Of a stretch of 64,000 nucleotides of DNA, positions 1 to 6,261 are shown in pieces (positions within the stretch are counted from its first letter, which is position 1; each line of letters begins with the position of its first letter). The position numbers and the translations under genes were made by a program. Source of the stretch: an uncultured Clostridia bacterium (GTDB taxonomy: Bacteria; Bacillota; Clostridia; Peptostreptococcales; Anaerovoracaceae); assembly GCA_934233735.1 (NCBI GenBank), contig CAKQGQ010000010.1, positions 18,766 through 82,765 on the forward strand, given 5' to 3'. The notes under the pieces were generated by a model. It did not search any database. It was not told the origin of the DNA and saw nothing but the letters and a program-made list of their open reading frames with translations.

Positions 1-45
1 AAATCCCCCGATTCCTGCAAACATATCAAAATATCTGATATTCAT
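1..45 (-). CDS. DNA (cytosine-5-)methyltransferase, N-terminal fragment cut by window edge
   Basis: Only the first 15 codons are inside the window, starting at the ATG complementary to 43-45. They spell MNIRYFDMFAGIGGF, which matches motif I of C5 cytosine methyltransferases (the FAGIGG S-adenosylmethionine loop). The enzyme would methylate cytosine in DNA. The upstream ribosome site is weak. The gene follows the DUF4314 gene on the same strand, so it is probably the next cistron of the same accessory operon. Whether it is complete, and whether a restriction partner follows, cannot be seen. Confidence 0.65.
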   Translation of the reverse strand, partial: MNIRYFDMFAGIGGF

Positions 46-88
46 ACGGCATTCGCCGCGTTTCTGTTTTTCCCGTCACCTCCACTCT

Positions 89-361
89 TTATTTCACAAA
101 CGATAGTCCTTCTTCTATAACGGCTTTCGCTTCGCATTCCTTGACGCTTCCGATTTTGCGAAAACTGTCAATTCCGTAAATCAGAGCAAGGCTTCCGCCC
201 TCGTCCCAGTTTATATGAAGCTGCCCGGCATCATCCACCGCCCATACGGTGCCCTTGCTGCCCGCAGGCAGCGGATGATACGGATCCGTCACAGACTCTA
301 ACAATTCAACTCTGCTTCCCTTTGGATACTGCTCGCGCAGTCTTTTGCTGTCTTTTCTCAT
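89..361 (-). CDS. DUF4314 domain protein
   Basis: A 90-residue protein. Most of it matches the DUF4314 pattern: G-S-R-V-E-L, then a proline/glycine turn with GTVWAVDD, then HINWDEGGSLALIYGID. The family is small, SH3-like in predicted fold, of unknown function, and frequent in conjugative elements and prophages of Firmicutes. A good ribosome site (TAGGAGAGACAA) precedes the ATG at 361, although the ATG lies 56 bp inside the upstream reading frame. That arrangement suggests translational coupling. It supports the view that this edge of the window is mobile DNA. Confidence 0.75.
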   Translation of the reverse strand: MRKDSKRLREQYPKGSRVELLESVTDPYHPLPAGSKGTVWAVDDAGQLHINWDEGGSLALIYGIDSFRKIGSVKECEAKAVIEEGLSFVK

Positions 362-725
362 TTGTCTCTCCTATTCTGATAACCGCAATGCCGAATCTGC
401 AGATGGAAACTGCAGTCATTATCTGCGAATATACCGTTTGATTCATCATGTTTCGCTTTCCAAGATCTCGCAACCGAATGTTTCCGCTGCCAAGATAGAT
501 GTCTTTTGCCGCCGCATACAGGCAGTAGCTTTCCTCGCTTACGCTGCCAAGCCTGATTCCCTCAAAGAAAATCTGCCCCTTTCGGACTTTATCCTTTGCG
601 CAGTTCCAAACTTTCTCATCGGCTGTTAAAAGATACAAGGCGGCAAGCAGCTCGTAATTTTTTTCCTCTTGCTTTTTTGCCGCCTCATGAAAAGCCTGCC
701 TGTGCAGACCATCACGAAAAATCAT
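306..725 (-). CDS. DUF6075-like hypothetical protein
   Basis: A 139-residue protein beginning MIFRDGLHRQAFHEA. The first 90 residues resemble the DUF6075 family of short proteins on Firmicutes mobile elements: MIF-D-x-H start, an LLAALYLLTAD helix, then a helical segment ending in an RLRDL turn. The last 45 residues are basic and poorly conserved. Its start overlaps the end of the ADP-ribosyltransferase-like gene by 14 bp and has an AAGGAG ribosome site. Its 3' end overlaps the DUF4314 gene by 56 bp. No function is known, and the family assignment is from memory of the pattern only. Confidence 0.55.
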   Translation of the reverse strand: MIFRDGLHRQAFHEAAKKQEEKNYELLAALYLLTADEKVWNCAKDKVRKGQIFFEGIRLGSVSEESYCLYAAAKDIYLGSGNIRLRDLGKRNMMNQTVYSQIMTAVSICRFGIAVIRIGETNEKRQQKTARAVSKGKQS

Positions 726-1530
726 ATTGCATCACTCCTTCCTGATTCACTATCTTTTTATATTGGGGTTCTTCTGCTGTCGTTTTAGCAGCAGGCTTCA
801 TGGCTGGTTCGCATAGTGAAATCTCTTTCAGATTCTTCGGATCAACGATGACCTCGGATTCATTTCGCCCAAGAAAAACAGCAAGAATATCTTCTTTCCG
901 AACCTTTGCCCGGTATACCTTTCCTTTGCTTCCAAAGCGCTTTGCAAACCACTCTGCGGTTTCCTGTTTCATCGTCCATGACATGGCAAGGATATTATCC
1001 TTGTTTTTTTCGGTAACGCCGCGATAAATTTCAATTTCGTCCGAAAGCTCCGCAAGCTTTCGGCGCTCGTCAAGATTCATCAGATCCTCTGCGCTTGCCT
1101 TTTGAAACATTTCCACAAACTCCTTTTGAGACACATTCACATCCTGATTCGGTCCTTCTGTTTGAATCCAGCAAAGACCGAGAAGCTGTGCAAATTCCTT
1201 TTCCTCTATGTGAGGCTGCGCATATTTCAGAAAAGCAAGTCGGTATGGCTTATTCAGCATACAGCTGATTTGAAAGAACGACTCTGCCTGATCGATGCAC
1301 TTATCCAAGTACTTTCTCCATCGCATGTGGTTTTCCTCCGAGCTTGTAATGTCCAGCATTTCCAGCCCGTTTTTTCCGGGCAGAAAAGCGATACCGCTGT
1401 TTGCGAATGGGTGGCTGATGATGAATGGCGCATACTCGGTATCGTATATCTCGGTGCTCAGCAGCCCCTTTGCCACCAGCCGCACCCCTTCCATATCGGT
1501 GCCTGTCTTTTGCTTTTCTTTTTCGTTCAT
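712..1530 (-). CDS. Putative ADP-ribosyltransferase-like protein (R-S-ExE type)
   Basis: A 272-residue protein. Residues 165-232 carry the three signatures of arginine-type mono-ADP-ribosyltransferases in order. Arg170 lies in an IEIYRGV strand. Ser184 lies in an AMSWT strand. Glu224-Ser-Glu226 lies in GRNESEVIV and forms an ExE motif. Residues 188-220 (EWFAKRF, then KVYRAKVRKEDILAVF) match the strands between those motifs. The N-terminal 160 residues are not recognised. No signal peptide or export signal is visible, so it would act inside the cell, perhaps on host or competing-element proteins. It heads a coupled operon with DUF6075- and DUF4314-like genes. The family call rests on motifs alone. 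Confidence 0.55.
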   Translation of the reverse strand: MNEKEKQKTGTDMEGVRLVAKGLLSTEIYDTEYAPFIISHPFANSGIAFLPGKNGLEMLDITSSEENHMRWRKYLDKCIDQAESFFQISCMLNKPYRLAFLKYAQPHIEEKEFAQLLGLCWIQTEGPNQDVNVSQKEFVEMFQKASAEDLMNLDERRKLAELSDEIEIYRGVTEKNKDNILAMSWTMKQETAEWFAKRFGSKGKVYRAKVRKEDILAVFLGRNESEVIVDPKNLKEISLCEPAMKPAAKTTAEEPQYKKIVNQEGVMQYDFS

Positions 1531-1796
1531 GTTCTCACCTGCTTTCTCTGTCGTTTGCTTGCTGCTCCATTTTTACATTTTTACATCTGTAAAAGGGCAT
1601 AAAAAAAACAGATAAAAAAAGTTACTTTTCTATCTGCTTCTTCTCAAAAATATTTATTTTTTTCGCTCGGTTTTCTTTCTGTTTCTCGGCTATCCCGATT
1701 TCGTGGGGGTTCAAATCTCGAAAATCTTAAAAAATCTCGTTTTGCATCCCTAAGTCGGTATATTCATTTACGCGATAATTCGGCGTCAAAAAACGC
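1531..1796. other. Intergenic region at island edge
   Basis: No convincing gene lies between the ART-like gene and the tRNA terminator. The region holds a 16-bp palindrome (1579-1594), an A/T-rich stretch at 1601-1670, and a T-arm-like stretch at about 1704-1722 on the plus strand (GGGGGTTCAAATCTC) that resembles a tRNA 3' part but has no anticodon or acceptor partner. The last may be a degraded tRNA end. Confidence 0.5.
1579..1594. promoter_or_regulatory. Palindromic operator-like site upstream of ART-like operon
   Basis: TTTTACA-TC-TGTAAAA is a perfect 7+7 inverted repeat 49 bp upstream of the ART-like start codon. Its size and AT-rich arms fit a dimeric HTH repressor site. No repressor gene is visible within the window part of the island, so the binding protein is unknown. 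Confidence 0.4.
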
Positions 1797-1823
1797 TGAA
1801 ACCCAGTCATAGACTGGGTTTCA
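1797..1823 (-). terminator. Terminator of tRNA-Leu
   Basis: A perfect 12-bp stem (TGAAACCCAGTC with GACTGGGTTTCA) around a 3-base loop. On the minus strand it is followed by GCGTTTTTT. It lies 31 bp past the tRNA 3' end. Confidence 0.85.
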
Positions 1824-1853
1824 CAACCATGCATCCTAAATGGACGCATTACT

Positions 1854-1936
1854 TGGTGCGGTCGAAGGGATTCGAACCCCCATGGTTTCCCACACGGACC
1901 TGAACCGTGCGCGTCTGCCAATTCCGCCACGACCGC
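1854..1936 (-). tRNA. tRNA-Leu (anticodon CAG)
   Basis: The acceptor arm GCGGTCG pairs with CGACCGC, and the CCA end is encoded. The anticodon stem CACGG/CCGTG holds the loop TTCAGGT, giving anticodon CAG. The T-arm GGGGGTTCGAATCCC is canonical. There is a variable arm of class II length. A consensus promoter lies upstream and a hairpin terminator downstream. The 3' end faces the accessory genes at 1-1.5 kb, the usual arrangement when an integrative element uses a tRNA 3' end as attachment site. Confidence 0.95.
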
Positions 1937-1987
1937 GAATCGGATGTCCGAAAGGCATTAAGTATATTCGCCTACCGAACATTCAAT

Positions 1988-2016
1988 ATTATACAACATA
2001 ATTTTATAAAATGCAA
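1988..2016 (-). promoter_or_regulatory. Sigma-A promoter of tRNA-Leu
   Basis: On the minus strand TTGCAT (2011-2016), a 17-bp spacer and TATAAT (1988-1993), about 52 bp before the tRNA 5' end. Spacing and boxes are near consensus. Confidence 0.8.
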
Positions 2017-2086
2017 CGAAAAGATTTGCAAAATGCCGGCAAAATAGCAAAAATTGCAGAAAGGAGTTTCGCAAAGCTGTCCGGCA

Positions 2087-3226
2087 TCACTCCGATATAG
2101 TGATTCCCTTCCTTCTAAGTCGGCTGTACACGCTTCTGCGCACGAGGGCGTAGATAACGGAAAAGAGCGGAATAAACACGATGATTCCGAACACGCCCGA
2201 AACCTTGCCACCAACCACGACCGCAAGCAGCGTCCACAGCGCCGGAAGCCCGACCGAGCTTCCTACGACTTTCGGATAGACGATATGTCCCTCAATCTGC
2301 TGTATGATGAAGAAAATCACGATAAACCAAAACGCCTGCTTTATGTTCACAACCGCGAGCAGCAGCGCTCCGAAAGCAAGCCCGATAAAAGCGCCGACGA
2401 ATGGAATCAGTGACATACAGCCGATAATCACCGAAATCGTGCCTGCATAAGGGAAGCCTCCGATAAAGAGCGTAACGAAGAACATCATGCCCAGAATCAC
2501 AGCCTCCAAACACTGTCCTGACAGGAAATTTGAGAACGTCTTATACGAAAGACTCGCAATATCACACGCCTCGTCCGCCCATGATTTCTTCAAATAGGCG
2601 TAAGCAAGCTGTTTTGCCTGCACACCGAGCTTCTTTTTATTCAGCAAAATGTAAATAGCAAAGACAAGGCCAAACAGAAGGTTTGCAACTACACCAAACA
2701 CGCTTGTTGCCGCCTGCCCTGCCGTTGAAAGAATTTCTCCGCTATGTTCTTTCAAACGCGTAATAATGCTGTCCCAGTCGAAATTCTCCATCCAGAGGCT
2801 CACGCTGCTCATATCCAGACCGTATCCCTCCGCGATTGTAATCCATGACCGGTAATTATCCTTAACAATTTCGGCAATCTTCTTGCCCGATTCCACCATG
2901 TTCGGAAAAATGACATTCCCGATGAAACCGACCGCCACAACGAACAAAATCAGTGTAATCACAAGGCTCAGCGCCGTCCGAAAACGCGACAAAAGCTTCA
3001 GGTGATAACGATCACTTATCCAATCCATTTTTCGCTCGAAAAAATTCATCGGTACATTTAAAATAAATGCGATAACTCCCCCTGCAATCAGCGGCATAAT
3101 CAAACCTATCAAAATTCCTGCTGCATTTGCCACCGCTTTCAGATTCAGCAGTGCCACCAGCAGCGTTACCCCCAGTACAATCAAAATTATATTTTCCTTC
3201 AATCTGCTATCCGGTTTTTTCTCCAT
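2087..3226 (-). CDS. AI-2E family transporter (PerM/YdiK-like membrane protein)
   Basis: A 379-residue polytopic membrane protein. The N-terminal hairpin of two transmembrane segments (about residues 12-58) is followed by FNVP-like NVPMNFFERK, typical of the AI-2E/PerM family. A soluble segment follows (about 95-165), then the conserved C-terminal bundle with GMMFFVTLFIGGFPYAG, SLIPFVGAFIG and the QQIEGHIVYPKVVG signature. Family members have been linked to autoinducer-2 export or to Na+(Li+)/H+ antiport. The substrate here cannot be told. It is monocistronic between the tRNA and the split GH18 gene. Confidence 0.9.
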   Translation of the reverse strand: MEKKPDSRLKENIILIVLGVTLLVALLNLKAVANAAGILIGLIMPLIAGGVIAFILNVPMNFFERKMDWISDRYHLKLLSRFRTALSLVITLILFVVAVGFIGNVIFPNMVESGKKIAEIVKDNYRSWITIAEGYGLDMSSVSLWMENFDWDSIITRLKEHSGEILSTAGQAATSVFGVVANLLFGLVFAIYILLNKKKLGVQAKQLAYAYLKKSWADEACDIASLSYKTFSNFLSGQCLEAVILGMMFFVTLFIGGFPYAGTISVIIGCMSLIPFVGAFIGLAFGALLLAVVNIKQAFWFIVIFFIIQQIEGHIVYPKVVGSSVGLPALWTLLAVVVGGKVSGVFGIIVFIPLFSVIYALVRRSVYSRLRRKGITISE

Positions 3227-3293
3227 TTTTCTTTCTTATCCCCTTTGTAAGTATCTTCCTATTATTTTACCTGTCTTTCGCGGTTTTGTAAAG

Positions 3294-3686
3294 TTAAATT
3301 CCTCCGTAGAAAATGTGCATGATGTTCCAGATGCTTATCCCTGCCAGACCGTATTCGGAGACAAGTGCAAGCCGTGCACGCCAGCTTTGCTCATTCTCAA
3401 ACCAGACGATATGCTCGCTTCCGTCGGGTGCTGTATAGGTGAAAAAGGGTGTCTGCGCCTCTTCATCATACTCAACATTCACTCCGTAATATTCCGCACG
3501 CGCAAGTGCCTGGTAATTGGTCAGCTTTTCCGCTTTGGACTCGCCCTGCACAAACGGCAGCTTCCAGTCATAACCGTAGTTGCTCATTCCCATCAAAATT
3601 TTTTCAGCCGGAATCTGTGAAAGGCCGTAATCAAGCACTCTCCGCACGCTGTTAATCGGCGAAACAGGGAGCGGGGGTCCGTATGT
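3294..3686 (-). pseudogene. GH18 glycosidase, C-terminal part, separated by prophage
   Basis: The reading frame enters from the attachment core at 3682-3686 and continues to the stop at 3294. It encodes GPPLPVSPINSV, then the conserved EKILMGMSNYGYDWKLPF block of YaaH/SleL-type GH18 enzymes, then the terminal WENEQSW-like (WFENEQSW) and GISIWNIM strands that close the TIM barrel. It has no start of its own that would give an active enzyme. Joined to the part at 41538-42088 it gives a continuous 312-residue frame. The product would cut N-acetylglucosamine linkages in peptidoglycan or cortex. In this arrangement it is inactive. Confidence 0.9.
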
Positions 3687-3712
3687 TTACGGACATTAAC
3701 GATATATACGAG
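3682..3712. other. attL (core plus phage arm)
   Basis: The core TATGT (3682-3686) is followed by the phage arm CATTAACGATATATA (3694-3708). The arm is the exact inverted complement of the arm at attR. To the left lies the coding sequence of the GH18 gene. Core length and symmetric arms fit a large serine integrase site. Confidence 0.85.
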
Positions 3713-3714
3713 TA

Positions 3715-3738
3715 AAACCCCTGTATTTCAAGGGGTTT
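3715..3738. terminator. Bidirectional terminator at prophage left end
   Basis: AAACCCCT (3715-3722) and AGGGGTTT (3731-3738) form a perfect 8-bp stem with an 8-base loop. It is T-flanked on both strands. It ends the HTH mini-operon (minus strand) and shields the phage end. Confidence 0.75.
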
Positions 3739-3751
3739 CGGCTTTTTTGCA

Positions 3752-4036
3752 TCATTTGATTCTTTCCAATTCTTTCCTAATTTTTGCCGCCTTTTTTTGC
3801 AAAATTTCATCCGATTTTTGGCGAGCAAGCTCGTCGATTTCGTCGATGATTTTTAGTGCCTCGGTCAGGCTCTCTTTTCTCTCCAGTTCTCGTAGAATCA
3901 TATTTTCTACATATGGCGGAGGCGTGCGCTCTTCTGACTCCCAGTTCTGTAGTGAGCGGTATGGTACGCCGCTTTCTTCCGCCAGTTCTTTCATTGTCAG
4001 CCCGGACTTTATGCGGGCTTCTCTTATTTTGCTCAT
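3752..4036 (-). CDS. XRE-family HTH regulator
   Basis: A 94-residue protein. Residues 1-45 form an XRE helix-turn-helix: IREARIKSGLTMKELAEESGVPYRSLQNWESE. The rest is a charged helix rich in Glu and Lys that is probably a dimerising coiled coil. Its ATG at 4036 follows the stop codon of a 26-codon gene by one base, and its AAGGAA ribosome site lies inside that gene, so translation is likely coupled. It belongs to a mini-operon with its own promoter (4329-4357), outside the late transcript. Its target could be its own promoter. It is not the main CI or Cro. Confidence 0.8.
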   Translation of the reverse strand: MSKIREARIKSGLTMKELAEESGVPYRSLQNWESEERTPPPYVENMILRELERKESLTEALKIIDEIDELARQKSDEILQKKAAKIRKELERIK

Positions 4037-4037
4037 G

Positions 4038-4118
4038 TTATTTCCTTATGCATCTAATAATTACTGTAACGGATAGGATGACTGCGATGCAGCCGAGTAT
4101 CAATGCTACTATCTTCAT
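4038..4118 (-). CDS. 26-residue single-membrane-span peptide
   Basis: The frame encodes MKIVALILGCIAVILSVTVI followed by IRCIRK: one hydrophobic span with a basic C-terminal tail. It is directly coupled to the HTH gene downstream (1-bp gap). The ribosome site is weak (ATCGAATGAAGC), which is common for leader peptides and type I toxins. No homologue is recognised. It could be a toxin-like peptide, a leader controlling the HTH gene, or a lysis helper. That it is translated is inferred from position and composition only. Confidence 0.45.
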   Translation of the reverse strand: MKIVALILGCIAVILSVTVIIRCIRK

Positions 4119-4139
4119 GCTTCATTCGATGAGTGTGGC

Positions 4140-4165
4140 GTGAGGGCGAGGGCTTTCGCCCTCAC
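4140..4165 (+). terminator. Strong hairpin between the two tiny membrane peptides
   Basis: GTGAGGGCGA (4140-4149) pairs perfectly with TCGCCCTCAC (4156-4165) around GGGCTT. On the plus strand it is followed by a T-rich run (4166-4183), as in a terminator for a rightward, antisense transcript. On the minus strand it lacks a T-run and would instead sit in the mRNA between the 40- and 26-codon genes. Confidence 0.55.
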
Positions 4166-4183
4166 TTTCCACTTTTCTTTTTT

Positions 4184-4306
4184 TCAACTTTTTACTATTG
4201 CAATTATGTAAATAACTGCTATAATTAAGTTGATGACCGCGGTTATTAGATTCAGTTTGCTTTCGAGGCTTAAATCTTTTCTGCGGTTTTTCTTTTTCTT
4301 ACTCAT
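4184..4306 (-). CDS. 40-residue basic/hydrophobic membrane peptide
   Basis: A 40-codon frame preceded by an optimal ribosome site (AAAGGAGGTAAGAG) and a perfect promoter. The N-terminus is strongly basic (MSKKKKNRRK), followed by an amphipathic piece and one transmembrane span (about residues 19-38) ending KS. The architecture resembles small membrane toxins of type I systems and holin-like peptides of Firmicutes prophages. I do not recognise the exact family. It is the first cistron of the post-lysis mini-operon and would be made in the lysogen if the promoter is constitutive. Confidence 0.65.
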   Translation of the reverse strand: MSKKKKNRRKDLSLESKLNLITAVINLIIAVIYIIAIVKS

Positions 4307-4328
4307 CTCTTACCTCCTTTCTGATTAT

Positions 4329-4357
4329 ATTATACACTCATTGGGTGCTTTTGTCAA
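4329..4357 (-). promoter_or_regulatory. Consensus sigma-A promoter of post-lysis mini-operon
   Basis: On the minus strand TTGACA (4352-4357), 17 bp, TATAAT (4329-4334): a perfect match to consensus, 23 bp before the start codon of the 40-residue peptide gene. It lies just past the late-operon terminator. Confidence 0.88.
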
Positions 4358-4404
4358 TAGCTTCTTATAAAAAATGTTGGAATTTCAATATTTTTTTCGC
4401 AAAT

Positions 4405-4428
4405 AAAAAACCGGGCATTTCTGCCCGG
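4405..4428 (-). terminator. Late-operon terminator
   Basis: CCGGGCA/TGCCCGG, a perfect 7-bp stem with a TTTC loop (4411-4428), followed on the minus strand by TTTTTT. It lies 17 bp past the holin stop and closes the whole head-tail-lysis transcript. Confidence 0.9.
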
Positions 4429-4444
4429 CGTAGTGTTTTCTGTT

Positions 4445-4711
4445 CTATTCTGTTTTGCAGTTATCCGCAGGGCTGTTGTAATCAAGCGCCCTGCTGCTGT
4501 CGGATATTCCCGTAGTGGTTGGATCTTGGACGATGCCCAGTGCCACGAGCAGATTTACAACAATGCCGATGACCTGCGTTGCCATGTCTTCGCTGATTGC
4601 CGGCACAATGTCCAGCATACCCATGATTTGATAGATGAATGCTGCGATTGCGCCTAAAAACGCGAGCAGCCATGTCTTATTTTTCAGTCTTACTTTCCAG
4701 TTGATTTTCAT
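4445..4711 (-). CDS. Phage holin (phi LC3 family)
   Basis: An 88-residue membrane protein. Start MKINWKVRLKNKTW is followed by a transmembrane span (LLAFLGAIAAFIYQIMGML), the turn DIVPAISED and a second span (IGIVVNLLVALGIVQDPTT), then a charged tail with SRALDYNSP. This is the phi LC3 holin pattern. It would open the membrane so that the endolysin reaches the wall. A very good ribosome site (CAAGGAGGTAAAAC) precedes it. It overlaps the XhlA-like gene by 35 bp and is the last gene of the late operon. Confidence 0.92.
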   Translation of the reverse strand: MKINWKVRLKNKTWLLAFLGAIAAFIYQIMGMLDIVPAISEDMATQVIGIVVNLLVALGIVQDPTTTGISDSSRALDYNSPADNCKTE

Positions 4712-5030
4712 GTTTTACCTCCTTGTTTTGCAACTCTAAGTGCCAGATTCTTTTTTCGTGATTCTCCAGCTTTTTATCCTGTTCATCGTTATGCGCCCAA
4801 ATGCGTTTACGCGACTGGCTCGAATGTTCGGTTTCCTTTTCGATGTCACTTTTGATGTTCGCTGCATCGGACTGCAGCCGTTTTACCGATGCATCCAGCG
4901 TCGTAATGCTTTTGGTCAGCTCGGTCAGCCCTTTAATCAGCGGTTTTGCTACCGCCTTGAAGAGTGCGAACAGGCTGGCTAATGCAACTACCAGCATGCC
5001 CATGAACTGGGCTTCTGTTATTTTGTCCAT
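4677..5030 (-). CDS. XhlA-like lysis-associated membrane/coiled-coil protein
   Basis: A 117-residue product from the ATG at 5030, chosen because AAAGGCGG lies correctly upstream. Longer in-frame extensions overlap the endolysin and have no ribosome site. One N-terminal transmembrane span (about residues 9-28) is followed by a long heptad-like coiled coil from KSITTLDASVKRLQ to the C-terminus. Position between endolysin and holin matches XhlA/haemolysin-type accessory lysis proteins, although in those the span is usually C-terminal. The reversed topology makes the assignment tentative. Confidence 0.65.
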   Translation of the reverse strand: MDKITEAQFMGMLVVALASLFALFKAVAKPLIKGLTELTKSITTLDASVKRLQSDAANIKSDIEKETEHSSQSRKRIWAHNDEQDKKLENHEKRIWHLELQNKEVKHENQLESKTEK

Positions 5031-5044
5031 ATGTACCGCCTTTC

Positions 5045-5503
5045 TCATTTCAGCTCTTTGAACGGCATGTTCACCTGCGTGCCGCTCCGAGAATCCCAGT
5101 GATAGAATTTTTTCGAGTATGTAATCTGCGAGCCGAAATGCACACCCCAGCTGTACAGCCCGGCTTCGCCGACTACGCCATGCGCCGCACAGATTTCTTT
5201 CCACTTGGTCGCGTACTTAATGAATTTTTCCTTGGTTATTTCGATATTTGTAGACCAGTCGGTCGCGGTGCCCTTGATGTGCGATGATGTGGACATGCTT
5301 CCAACTTTTTTGTTGTACTCTTTTGTTCTATACCATGCATGTACTTCCATCGGCCGACCTAACCATGCCCGGAATTCTTCTAACAGCTGCGCATGTAGCA
5401 GCGCCGCTGCATCAATGGGAATCGTTCCGGTTTGATTTTTGCCGTAGTCTGCAAATGTAAAATGTTCAGTTAGATTTTCGCCTGATAATTTGATTTTTGC
5501 CAT
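5045..5503 (-). CDS. Endolysin, M15-type peptidase
   Basis: A 152-residue single-domain zinc peptidase. His75 and Asp82 in HIKGTATD form the HxxxxxxD zinc motif of the M15A (VanY/Ply) family. His122 lies in WGVHFG and His135 in FYHWD, where the third ligand and catalytic region are expected. It would cut the peptide stems of host peptidoglycan at the end of infection. No cell-wall binding domain or signal peptide is present, so it depends on the holin. It lies upstream of the XhlA-like and holin genes. Confidence 0.88.
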   Translation of the reverse strand: MAKIKLSGENLTEHFTFADYGKNQTGTIPIDAAALLHAQLLEEFRAWLGRPMEVHAWYRTKEYNKKVGSMSTSSHIKGTATDWSTNIEITKEKFIKYATKWKEICAAHGVVGEAGLYSWGVHFGSQITYSKKFYHWDSRSGTQVNMPFKELK

Positions 5504-5514
5504 AACTTTCCTCC

Positions 5515-5835
5515 TTATCGCGTTAGTACCGTTCCCGTCATTTGTGATGACGGAACGGCATCTGCGTAGATATAGAATCCTCCATTGTATGACTCTGTCA
5601 CCGGCTTCAACCCGCAGTTTCCGGCTACCGTAAGAGACGGTATATTAAGAATCAAGTCCACGGACATTTGCTCAGTGATTCCGACGCCGGCAACTTCTTT
5701 TCGGTAGCACCCTGTGACAGAATCCAGTGCCCAGCCGCTTGTGCTTATCGTAACGCTGCTTTTGCCGAGCTTGAGCGCGTTTTCGATCGCCGTATCAATT
5801 TCCTGCCCGGTATGTGGTATTTTATGCGTCGCCAT
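5515..5835 (-). CDS. Phage tail-fibre/baseplate-tip protein with C-terminal beta module
   Basis: A 106-residue protein. The N-terminal helix (IPHTGQEIDTAIENALKL) is followed by a beta module running from SVTISTSGW to GGFYIYADAVPSSQMTG. That module recurs at the C-terminus of the protein at 9367-9783 (ITVPVSAW to GGVFIYAVEKP), so the two share a domain. It is probably a small fibre or adaptor on the baseplate. Its start overlaps the upstream 59-codon gene by 14 bp. Confidence 0.6.
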   Translation of the reverse strand: MATHKIPHTGQEIDTAIENALKLGKSSVTISTSGWALDSVTGCYRKEVAGVGITEQMSVDLILNIPSLTVAGNCGLKPVTESYNGGFYIYADAVPSSQMTGTVLTR

Positions 5836-6001
5836 TGCTGCTCACCTCCGTTGTTAATAAGAATTCCCCGGTCGTCGTTATCAAGAATAGGTCCTGATTT
5901 TCAAGCAACCAGTTTTTTTCGTCGTTGATTTCCACTCCGATGTACACGCTGGCGCCTGTTTTGACCGGATTCGGTGCGACCGTTACTGACATGATATTCA
6001 T
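5822..6001 (-). CDS. 59-residue Ig-tail protein
   Basis: The frame starts at the ATG overlapping (ATGA) the stop of the upstream gene. It encodes MSVTVAPNPVKTGASVYIGV, EINDEKNWLLENQ and a short tail. The PNPV-x-x-G-x-x-Y-x-I-x-V pattern repeats the last 25 residues of the large Ig-like protein at 6656-7570, so this is an additional beta-sandwich strand set of the same kind. Likely a minor fibre component. Confidence 0.55.
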   Translation of the reverse strand: MNIMSVTVAPNPVKTGASVYIGVEINDEKNWLLENQDLFLITTTGEFLLTTEVSSNGDA

Positions 6002-6261
6002 TCCACGACCACCACAACTTTCTCTTTCATCAGTTCCCCGCCAATCTCGAAAGAGAAGATTAAACTATATTCACCTCGCTCGGGCGGCTGAATCATGGCT
6101 GCGATGTTGTGTTCGTCGATGACGCATTCTCCGGTGTCTATCGCCTCGCGGTAGCGTTCGAGGCTGTATGCAGCGTTACGAATGACGAACGCATCCCCTT
6201 CGTGGCTGCTAATCTCGAGCCATATTCTTCTTTTTTCTCCCAGCAAAAAATATAAACGCAT
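5998..6261 (-). CDS. 87-residue phage tail-region protein
   Basis: Starts at the ATG of a TGATG overlap with the upstream gene, preceded by GGGAGG. Longer upstream extensions run through that gene and are not needed. Sequence starts MRLYFLLGEKRRIWLEISSH and ends in a run of valines (KEKVVVVVE). It looks like two small beta sheets (EGDAFVIRNA; GEYSLIFSFEIGGE). No family recognised. Coupled to neighbours on both sides, hence part of the Ig/fibre cassette. Confidence 0.55.
   Translation of the reverse strand: MRLYFLLGEKRRIWLEISSHEGDAFVIRNAAYSLERYREAIDTGECVIDEHNIAAMIQPPERGEYSLIFSFEIGGELMKEKVVVVVE

Noticed and set aside
1704..1722. T-arm-like GGGGGTTCAAATCTC as a second tRNA gene
   Set aside because: No matching acceptor or anticodon arm lies upstream on the plus strand.
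1727..1930. A 67-codon minus-strand reading frame with ELADAHGSGPCGKPWGFES
   Set aside because: It is the translation of the tRNA-Leu gene and its flank. This kind of spurious protein is well known for tRNA loci.
5031..5204. N-terminal extension of the XhlA-like protein beginning MERNLCGAW
   Set aside because: It overlaps the endolysin gene and has no ribosome site. AAAGGCGG before the ATG at 5030 gives a better start.
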